A DNA stretch of 64,000 bases from Hydractinia symbiolongicarpus (lineage: Eukaryota > Cnidaria > Hydrozoa > Anthoathecata > Hydractiniidae), in assembly GCF_029227915.1 (NCBI RefSeq), contig NC_079880.1, forward strand, positions 32,915,501 through 32,979,500, written 5' to 3'. Numbering within the stretch: position 1 is the stretch's first letter; each line of letters starts with the position of its first letter. Below the pieces are notes generated by a model. It was not told where the DNA came from. It ran no database searches and saw only the letters and a list, made by a program, of their open reading frames with translations. This document shows positions 58,310-64,000 of this stretch, one piece after another. The translations under genes were made by a program, and so were the position numbers.

Positions 58310-59233
58310 ATTGTGTAAATAAATTTCGAGAAAAAATACAATTTGGTCCCGTCCACATTTGTATAATATGCAATAGGTGTTTATATCGGAGATCTGTCAA
58401 GGTTTTTAAGGACCACAAAAATAGCCACATGGATTATCTCAACACAAATGTAGTTAGTTCAGATGGCAATAAGTATATTTGTTTTACATGTTCTTCGAAT
58501 GTGTCAAAAAATAAAATCCCTGCCAAGGAGTGTTCAACAAGTTGGGTATTATTGATATTCCAATTGAGATATCTAATTAAATAAATTAGAAACTGCCCTG
58601 ATTTCAAGGTTACTTTTCAAAAAAGTTGTTATTATGTCAAAAAGTCAAATGCCTAAACGCAAAGGTGCAATTTGCGATATTCCTGTTTCAGTAAGCGACA
58701 CATTCAATTCTTTACCATGTCCATCTGGCACTTCTGGTTTGGTCCTCATAAAGTTGAATAAAAAGAAGATTTTCAATGGTCATGTTTATTTCGAATCAGT
58801 TTCCCCAGCGAATATTGAAAATGCATTGTTATATTTGAAAATAAATAATAACTTATACAAAGACATTAACATCAACCTAGACAATGTTCCATTGCAGCTA
58901 TTGAACCTTGACCATGATGAGGAAATTGTCATTGATGTTGAAAAGGAAGACTCGAGTGAATCTGAATCTGAAAACCCAGTAAATGATTCAGGGTTAGGTG
59001 CAGAAAATGCCTCAAAAGACGAATTGAATACTTTGAAGCTCGAACAACTTTTGCACCCAAAAATTGAGATTCAAGCCTTGGACAGAAATTCCGAATGTAT
59101 CTCTCAAAGCAAGTTGGACAATATAACAGATTTGAATCAGAGTCAAACAGAAGGTCTTGCAAAGACTTTAATTATAAAAAAATGCAAAGGTCATGTTAAC
59201 AAACAACGTAGATATAGAGGATCGTTTGATTAA
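58310..59233 (+). pseudogene. DUF6570-type region of a Helitron/Helentron protein
   Basis: 58310-58560 reads KFREKIQFGPVHICIICNRC and YICFTCSSNVSKNKIPAKE, a four-cysteine cluster. The frame at 58634-59233 continues with PKRKGAICDIPVSVSDTFNS, GHVYFESVSPANIENALLYL and NLDNVPLQLL, the DUF6570 pattern that precedes Helitron Rep domains. An acidic linker follows, and then DLNQSQTEGLAKTLIIKK, which is already the helicase C-terminal region. The Rep nuclease and helicase motifs I-IV that should lie between are missing, so an internal deletion of kilobase size has occurred. The frame is lost near 59190. Confidence 0.72.
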
Positions 59234-59560
59234 TGGACAGCTAGGTATTGTTTTTGTTGTGAAATATAATTCAAACTGTCAACCGCAAGTTATTTACACT
59301 AAAATTTCAGATGCTAGTGTAGGTATGAAAGCTCAAAGAACTGATAAATACACATACGATAATTTTGTTGTTCCTATCAAAATGATTGAAGCTAGTATAC
59401 CTCTGAGTAAAAGTGCCTCCTCAAGCTCAATTGTACGGGTTCAATTTCCTTTGATGTTAGCTTGGCATGTACAGTCCACAAAGTGCAAGGACTAACAATA
59501 CCAAATGCTGTAGTATCCTTTGAACTTAAACGACAACGTTAGTTCAATCATGGACAGATA
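59193..59560 (+). pseudogene. Pif1-like helicase C-terminus of the same element
   Basis: MLTNNVDIEDRLINGQLG corresponds to the same motif as at 43.0 kb (minus strand), and VQFPLMLAWHVQSTKCKD is motif VI with mutations (families have ACTxHKxQG). It continues the preceding fragment after a one-base shift. Confidence 0.8.
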
Positions 59561-59639
59561 TATGTGGCATTAGGGTGCGCAGTCTTTTAATCTTTTCATT
59601 GCTGGAGAAGTCACTACAGAAAGGATCACGTGTAACGTA

Positions 59640-60240
59640 AATGTTTCATCTGAATACGAGAGACTGAGGACAACTATAATGGAACAAAGTCATGATTTTT
59701 TCCTGCCTTTCATAGCTTTAATCAACATTAGATCAGTTTTAAAACATGCTACTGACTTGTTGAATCACTCACTCCTGATGCATTTAAGTATTTTATGCCT
59801 CACTGAAACTCAACTGCCTATTGAACATCATACACACACTCTAGCTACCCTATTTCCTGCTCATCAGCTGCTTTTCAACAACAATCAGGATAAGTTCAAG
59901 AGTTTACTCATTATGAACATTATGATGCGATATCGTTTGTTTGCATTGAATGTTGTTCTAATATAATAGCAATATTGTTGATATACAAAAGCCATTGAGC
60001 TTCCATAGATGAATAAACTGAATTATTGTCATACTTGATTCGTTTAAAATCACCCCATATAATTCTTGGTGATTTCGATCTCAATTATTTAGATGACTCA
60101 GTCCCTAATGTGGTAGATATGATTCAGCATTTAGGATACACTCAACTTGTACAACTCAAATATCAGGTGGCATCATTGACCATGTCTATGTATTAAGCAA
60201 TCATTTTGATAATCCTACTTCTTCTAGTGTTGTGCCATTG
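59640..60240 (+). pseudogene. Endonuclease/exonuclease/phosphatase domain of the same Helentron relic
   Basis: INIRSVLKHATDLLNHSLLM with LCLTETQLP is the opening of the nuclease fold, and ILGDFDLNYLDDSVP near 60060-60105 is the GDFN block, with D for N at the key site. GIIDHVYV-like sequence near 60170-60190 follows. The frame is broken. Helicase then endonuclease repeats the Helentron layout seen at 42-43.3 kb. Confidence 0.7.
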
Positions 60241-60317
60241 TATTATTTGACCACGATGCAGTTTTATTCTGCATTGAAACTATGTTGACGTTTTATTGTG
60301 TTATGTCTGGTACAGGT

Positions 60318-61691
60318 TTAAAGCAACAGCGAAGGTATTTTATAAAGAGGAAAAAAAAAAAACAAACAAAAAAAAAAAATAGCAGCGGGTATAAAAGAAA
60401 CATATGATGTAGTGCTGTTGAGCGCTCTTGGATCAACTTTGCTTATTGCCTTATCATTGCAGAGGTACCAAGAGTTTGTGGAGCGATCTTTGATATGGGT
60501 AATCCTTGTTTCCCTAGTGCTCTCTTGGTGCAGGGAACATTGTGGGCAAAACCATTTATTTTCATTCTCCAGATTTTCAGAAGCTAAAAATATACTAACT
60601 GACAATTGTATGCTGGAAGACGGTGAAAGTGTTAGGATGTCCTGATTTTCAACAGTAACTGAAGAACAGAGACAGGTGTTACAGCTAAACTGACACCGAT
60701 ACTTCTGTCGAGATGTTCTGAGACGCAATTACCGAGAACCCTTTCAATTCATCCAAGACAAGAAGTAACATCTCTGCCACATCTTGCTGAGAATTGCATT
60801 GGAAAGTTGTATTTCCAGAAGAGTGTATCTTACGTTGTAGGGCCTTGAGAAAGGATCAACGGGGGTCAAAGAACGGTTTTACATGGTCATGTTAAGAGCA
60901 ATCGCCCTCATAATTGGTGACAAACGGGATGAATCCGAAGCACTCTGGGACCATAGGGATGGAATAGTACTTAGTGCTTGCAATATCACATTGGCATAGC
61001 ACGTACTGCCTTTGTTGACAAAACCTGCATTTATAAAAATTGTCTTTGTTTTAGCACTAGTTTTGTTATGGTTGATTTTTAGAGAGACCGGAGTGCATGG
61101 ACCTGATAAACGACCCTTGGGCATTTCTTTTACTGGAGCTGGATTACTTTGACGAGATGCAACAGACTTGGGTGGAAGAGTCTTACTCGTTCTGGGTGCC
61201 TTAATTAAGGAGTCTTGAGACCAATCTCTTGACCCCCGAGCAATCCATACACAAAAAGAAGCTGTCATACTGATTTTGCCAAGGTTTTTTGCGGTGGAAT
61301 ATGCCATTTTGTTGGAAAAACCCAGCCTTTTCAGACACGCCGTGGTTGTTCTCGCGCAATAAGCTCTTGCCCCTACTTCTACAGCAAAGAAATCAACTTG
61401 CCAACCACTGGACAGAATTACGTTAACCAAGCAGGAGTACTTAGTGACTTTGGTGGAGTGCCAATAGTTTGCATTTTCCTCGCAAGGGCAAGTGAGTTCG
61501 ATAATTATAACTCGTTTAAGCTTATTTGAAAATATAACTATATCAGGTCCTAGTTGTGAAACAGCAATGTGGCCCGGAAAAACAAAGTTTGGACTAGTGT
61601 CGGCAACAACTATCCAATCGTTGGTGAGATTCAATATACCTGTAACCTTTGTCTTTGATTTGGGACTAACATTAAGTACCTGCCTTAACAA
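60318..61691 (-). pseudogene. Retroelement nuclease-like tail fused to a ubiquitin-specific protease (USP) domain
   Basis: On the minus strand from 61691: DWIVVADTSPNFVFPGHIAV, then GPDIVIFSNKLKRVIIIELT and GWQVDFFAVEVGARAYC, a PD-(D/E)xK-like fold I associate with the tail of a retrotransposon reverse transcriptase family common in cnidarians and fish. The same frame runs through a basic linker into NAGFVNKGSTCYANVILQAL, the Cys box of USP deubiquitinases (G-x-N-x-G-NTCY). After a frame change near 60880, SQQDVAEMLLLVLDELKG is the Gln-Gln-Asp block. Then 60728-60318 has YRCQFSCNTCLCSS and NKWFCPQCSLHQESTRETRI, the USP zinc-binding finger. The His box is missing. USP removes ubiquitin from proteins; here it would be element cargo. 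Broken by stops and shifts. Confidence 0.72.
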
Positions 61692-62372
61692 AAGTCGTAG
61701 AATTACATTTCCTAGAGATGGTAAGTAGAAGTGCTGACAGGAATTGTTTTAAAGTGTCAACCAAGTAACACGTGTGTCTCGTAATATAGTTAAACACAAA
61801 AGGGGCTATATACACTTCACTTTGTGCCTTATATATACAAATATAGAACAGTCTGTATATATGCAGTCTCCAACACTACAATAGCGCTTTCGGTGTTGGA
61901 GGTATATTCATGTTGGATAATTTTCTTTTAAAACTCAAATCTTCCCTTATTTCTACTTATACACATTCCAAACATTTCTCTTTTTCATTTAGAATTAGCA
62001 AAAACAATTGTTTGGGCGATGATACTTTGTTTCTGACAATGGTGAAGATGAAGAGGATAGTACGGTGAAAATTTTAGGTATAATGTGATCCAGGCAACTA
62101 CCAGAGGATTTTGGTTGTAATCCAGGACACAACTTTAAAGAACTCACCAAATAACACAAATTAAATAGGGTGATATGTTTTACTGAATGTTCATGTAATT
62201 TATATATTTCATGTTTTGGAGGTCAGTTCCACAACAAACAGCGAATAGTGAAATCCAAACTTTAAGAAACGTATATTTCAAGTTTGGGAACTGAATGAAT
62301 CTAGTCATGTTAGCAAAAAAATATGGCTTGTTGATGGTGATGATAACTGCCATCCATTTACTTTTAAAATTC
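61692..62372. other. No gene seen
   Basis: AT-rich. Continues upstream of the USP relic without a recognisable reverse transcriptase core. Confidence 0.45.
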
Positions 62373-62795
62373 TGACTCTATTTTGAAAATCTTTAAAGGA
62401 TTTATAAATGGAGAAATCTCTTTGGATGAAATAGCATTAGCAGCATCCTGAGGTTTGGTTAAAGTGGATGATGACGGGTGGCTCTTATGTGGCAGATTTA
62501 AGGTTGAAATAACTCCAGGATTTAAGTTTGCCATTGTATCATGACGATAATATTCTTGTTCTTTAAAATGGCGTTGACAAGTACGTAAATTGCATTTACC
62601 AATTTAAGAACGAAGAGAAGAATCAATTACGCGATCTCTGGTGATAACTGCGATCAATTTTGTGTCGAATTCATTTTTTCCAGAAGTAACTTTAAACAAT
62701 GAAATACCCTTATACTCTGGTCGACGTGAGTCTGAACAGCCTTGGATGGACAACAGAACAGCACCAGGAATTATCACTACTAAGCATTTTATCAA
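62373..62795 (-). pseudogene. THAP-type zinc finger relic
   Basis: On the minus strand IQGCSDSRRPEYKGISLFKV, then LIAVITRDRVIDSSLRS, a TAA stop at 62604, and in the same frame CNLRTCQRHFKEQEYYRHD, followed by a Pro/Ser-rich linker to a TAA near 62373. The C-x(2-4)-C...C-x2-H spacing, FKV and the ITRDRV block identify a C2CH THAP domain with its first cysteine altered. One in-frame stop makes it inactive. It probably belonged to a transposon DNA-binding protein. Confidence 0.62.
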
Positions 62796-62959
62796 TAATT
62801 TCCAAGAATAAACACCAATAAAAATAAACCAAAGTCTTGTTTACATCTGATTTCCCCTTACACACATGCAGGGACTAACGCCATTTTGAAAGTTAATGCA
62901 TTCGAGAGAATAGGCCCAAGTTTTGAAAACGCGACAAAAAAATACAACAATGGTCTTTT

Positions 62960-63382
62960 TTTCCTATAAATATGGTTTTATGTGCACAACCGATAACTCC
63001 AGACCATTTTGAGTAAACCAGGAAACTTTATAATGTAAGGATTAAGAATTTCAACCAGGAGCTTGCATAATCCCCAACTATCTGATGAACTGTACACCGG
63101 GCAATGCTATATGCATTTGCTATTATTTTTACTCATCGCTGATCCTTTAGGTAATTACAAGGTATGGCTACTCTGTTTTTCAAAGATATAGGATTCTTGG
63201 AAACTGTGGAAGGATCTTTCTTTGGGGTAAGGTCAAATTAATGAAAATACTAGTAAAAAATCATCGTTAGACATCCTGAAGTTATCTTCCATTCTTTTAA
63301 ATCCATTTAAGGGAACATATCCTTCCATCATTGATCTGTCCTCCCTAGTTTTACTCAGATTGTTCTTTTCTTTTCGAGTAGC
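62960..63382 (-). pseudogene. PIF/Harbinger transposase fragment
   Basis: From a possible acceptor (ATTTAG ending 63383) the minus strand reads EGYVPLNGFKRMEDNFRMSN and DDFLLVFSLI, then after shifts IANAYSIARCTVHQIVG and LLVEILNPYIIKFPG, the helix-turn-helix region of HARBI1-type transposases. The DDE core is not seen. The THAP relic lies just downstream on the same strand, which fits elements encoding a transposase plus a separate DNA-binding protein. Confidence 0.6.
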
Positions 63383-64000
63383 CTAAATATAAAAGAAAAT
63401 TCTTTTTCAACTTCAAGACATTTTACTTCAAATAAACGAATGAATAAAACTTCTTGGGAACTGTTAAAGTTATTACCTCTTTTGTGAGCATCAATATCGT
63501 TTAAAGGAAAAGTGATAAAATTACTTCATCCCTCAACGAATTTAATCTTCGTTCAGTGTGATACCACATACTTGTGGTAACACTCATTGCTCATGCAAAA
63601 TATGTAACCCAGTGCTAAGATTTTGTTGAGCATTATTATGCGATTTTTTTTTGTTTTGTTTTTTAGTCGATTTAAATTAGTTTTTTTAACTACTGTAATA
63701 TTGACTTTAAATATGTAAGGAAATAAATAAATAAAAATACTTAAAAACGGTAAAAAAAAGTCACCAAAGCAGTGTTTAAAGAAGTAAAAGCACAGTTAAC
63801 AACTTCCTATCAAGAGCCATTTTAAAATAGAAAGAACATAACAACCATTCAAGCATAAAAACACTTTAAACACACGTCAAACTGTTTTTAAAATATTTGA
63901 ACTAAATTTTGTTGAGGGGAATAGAGCTTCGTTCACGCAAATCTTACCAATGGGTAACAGGAAACATTTTTTTGTGGCAAGAACGTGGTGGAACAGTGAA
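63383..64000. other. AT-rich, no gene seen
   Basis: No coding or structured feature that I can support up to the window edge. Confidence 0.45.

Overview
This is AT-rich, repeat-dominated nuclear DNA from an animal. The intron-bearing class C GPCR, the NEDD8 E1 subunit, and the mix of Ginger, ISL2EU-like, Helentron, Penelope and THAP/Harbinger relics suggest an invertebrate, most plausibly a cnidarian. That placement is inference; no rRNA or mitochondrial marker is present. Only two genes look intact: a metabotropic-glutamate-receptor-like class C GPCR (33.3-36.2 kb, +) and an NAE1/APP-BP1-like NEDD8-activating-enzyme subunit (52.8-54.5 kb, -). Almost everything else recognisable is a mobile element or a relic of one.

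Layout. 0-2 kb: the 3' part of a Ty1/copia element. 3.3-6.3 kb: a minus-strand LINE tail, a Penelope-type hammerhead-like motif, and an ISL2EU-like transposon carrying a YqaJ-nuclease/PHD gene and a convergent THAP/coiled-coil/DDE transposase. 6.5-7.0 kb: a 150-bp triplication and a 60-bp perfect palindrome. 7.3-9.4 kb and 11.8-24.8 kb: minus-strand Helitrons joined head-to-tail at clean GA|CTAG junctions, with 3' hairpins and A|T flanks. A Ginger DNA transposon (20.3-23.7 kb) and a tRNA-derived SINE (17.1-17.4 kb) are nested in them. 9.5-11.3 kb: two convergent broken genes of unrecognised type. 25.6-29.6 kb: a tRNA-like sequence, an OB-fold pseudogene, a SINE fragment, a coiled-coil pseudogene and a second YqaJ-type N-terminal relic. 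30-33 kb: MITEs and an AAGAAC array.

36-42 kb is gene-poor with fold-back elements. 42-43.5 kb holds a Helentron helicase/endonuclease relic. 44.76-48.61 kb is a 3.85-kb element with about 500-bp terminal inverted repeats. Its broken gene encodes what reads as a FEN1/XPG-like PIN nuclease followed by a tesmin/TSO1-type CXC domain; this is my leading candidate for a poorly described mobile system. 49.8-50.9 kb is a Penelope fragment that has become an almost perfect palindrome around (TA)n. 57.5-60.2 kb is a second Helentron-type relic preceded by a 2A-like leader. 60.3-61.7 kb is a nuclease-like retroelement tail joined to a ubiquitin-specific protease domain. 62.4-63.4 kb holds THAP and Harbinger remnants.

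The genes do not form a pathway. The window records successive nested insertions, with two host genes surviving among them. All calls come from reading the sequence; no database search was possible.
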